Source of the DNA: Candidatus Gorgyraea atricola | Lineage (GTDB): Bacteria; Omnitrophota; Gorgyraeia; Gorgyraeales; Gorgyraeaceae | Direction of reading: 5' to 3' | NCBI GenBank assembly: GCA_030765235.1 | Contig: JAVCCW010000020.1 | Span: forward strand, 1-54,030 | Length of the DNA: 54,030 nucleotides | Shown: positions 53,219 to 54,030 of the stretch, piece after piece | How positions within the stretch are numbered: position 1 is the stretch's first letter | Layout of the letters: every line of letters starts with the position of its first letter | Position numbers and translations under genes: made by a program | Notes under the pieces: model-generated | The model's input: only the letters and a program-made list of their open reading frames with translations | The model's database searches: none | Told to the model about the DNA's origin: nothing

Positions 53219-54030
53219 ATGCACATAGATGTAGAAAAACAAAAAAAAGATCGTAGATTCTTTTTAGCTTTAAGACAAAAAGCGCTTATTTGTTTTATTG
53301 CTATTTTTTTTATCTGTACCACCACCGCGATTATTTGCACGCCTTGCGTATACGCGAAAATAGCCTCACCCGATAATTTTAAAATAGCCAGAGCCATATC
53401 AGGGAAGAAACAAGCAGCGCTTGAAAAGAGACGCTTTGCCAGGGAATCAGCTCAGCAGAAGAAAAAACTTGCAAGAGATGAGGCCCAAAGACTCAAACAA
53501 GAACGCCTCGCTGAAAAACAAAAGATCCGCGAACAAAAACTCCAGACCAAGCAGGAACGCGCAGAAGAAAAGCAGAAGATCCGCGAAGAAAAACAACGCG
53601 AACGCCAGAAAAAGATAGATAAAGCCACAGAGCTCAAACAAGAACGCCTCGCCGAAAAACAAAAGATCAGAGAACAAAAACTCCAGGCAAGAGAAGAAAA
53701 GCTCCAGGAAGCAAAAAGGCTCAAAGATAACCGCCTTGCTGAAAAGCAGAAGATCCGCGAAGAAAAACAACGAGAACACCAGAAAAAGATAGATGAGGCC
53801 AGAAGAGTAAAGGAACAAAAACTCCAGGCAAAACAGGAGCGCGCGGAAGAAGCAAAGAAGGCCAAAGAAGAAAAAATCGCGAACGCAAAAATACGCGAGG
53901 AAGAGCGCATTGCCGAAAAACAACGCGTCCGCGAACAAAAACTCCAGGCAAGAGAAGAAAAGCTCCTGAAATCAAAAAGAGCCAAAGAGAACCGCATCGC
54001 GGAAAAACAACGCGTCGGAGAAGAAAAACA
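53219..54030 (+). CDS. secreted or membrane-anchored Glu/Lys/Arg/Gln-rich coiled-coil protein, 3' end outside window
   Basis: The frame runs from ATG at 53219 to the window end with no stop (at least 270 residues). A hydrophobic segment ALICFIAIFFICTTTAIICT, ending near VYAK, is a signal peptide or anchor. From about residue 70 the protein is almost only Glu, Lys, Arg, Gln and Ala, with recurring RLAEKQKIREQKLQ and EEKQKIREEKQRE units; at DNA level one block recurs after 141 bp. Such sequences form very long single helices or coiled coils, as in TolA's middle domain. No ribosome site is obvious before the ATG. The function is unknown; an envelope-spanning spacer is plausible. Confidence 0.75.
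   Translation, partial: MHIDVEKQKKDRRFFLALRQKALICFIAIFFICTTTAIICTPCVYAKIASPDNFKIARAISGKKQAALEKRRFARESAQQKKKLARDEAQRLKQERLAEKQKIREQKLQTKQERAEEKQKIREEKQRERQKKIDKATELKQERLAEKQKIREQKLQAREEKLQEAKRLKDNRLAEKQKIREEKQREHQKKIDEARRVKEQKLQAKQERAEEAKKAKEEKIANAKIREEERIAEKQRVREQKLQAREEKLLKSKRAKENRIAEKQRVGEEK

Noticed and set aside
53447-53997. Two overlapping minus-strand frames rich in Phe, Leu, Ser and Cys
   Set aside because: They are the complement of the Glu/Lys/Arg/Gln repeats of the plus-strand coiled-coil gene.

Overview
The window is a stretch of a Gram-negative-type bacterial chromosome: signal peptides, a lipoprotein, an outer-membrane beta-barrel, a TolC/RND efflux set and type IV pilin-like proteins. 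The giant membrane protein gene, the pilin with an N-methylation motif of the GFTLVEIMIVVAIIS type, and many long secreted proteins without clear relatives suggest a member of Omnitrophota (former OP3) or a related lineage. That placement is inference from gene style; no rRNA or other marker lies here.

Region 1 (1-28.9 kb) is the most interesting. A giant reading frame, open at the left edge and at least 6,678 codons long, encodes a multi-domain membrane protein. It contains a processive-glycosyltransferase-like region whose motif order recalls 1,3-beta-glucan synthase (GT48/FKS) and GT2 synthases. After it come a promoter with perfect sigma70 hexamers and a tight same-strand series: a PilZ protein with the c-di-GMP-binding motifs, a TPR plus clan GH-A protein, a carbohydrate-binding-like lipoprotein, a second clan GH-A protein, a TPR plus outer-membrane barrel protein, and a ROK-type regulator. 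The two GH-A proteins look like fungal GH72 glucanosyltransferases around both catalytic glutamates. Together this resembles a synthase-dependent exopolysaccharide system (synthase, PilZ, periplasmic enzyme, TPR, outer-membrane barrel) built around an outsized synthase. The product could be a beta-glucan, which is a hypothesis.

Region 2 (28.9-42.3 kb) starts with three large hairpins and a strong promoter. It carries a TolC-like protein fused to a TonB-C-like domain, a membrane-fusion protein, two RND permeases (the first with a winged-helix domain at its cytoplasmic end), and a coiled-coil membrane protein. GspF-, GspI- and GspJ-like type II secretion/pilus genes follow.

Region 3 (42.4-51.6 kb) holds a large secreted protein with a degenerate Nudix box, a YchF-like GTPase/ATPase, purH, folC, mnmE and folE.

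Region 4 (51.6-54.0 kb) holds a type IV pilin on the minus strand, a c-di-GMP-I riboswitch with a terminator in front of a small secreted repeat protein, and a truncated charged coiled-coil protein. With the PilZ protein this gives two independent c-di-GMP readouts in the window.

Two repeat themes run through the DNA. One is perfect palindromes of about 24-46 bp, six of them sharing one core at 49.5-53.0 kb, with others embedded in frame in folC and the tolC-like gene. The other is short tandem repeats with a 7-bp period at five places, two of them inside genes.
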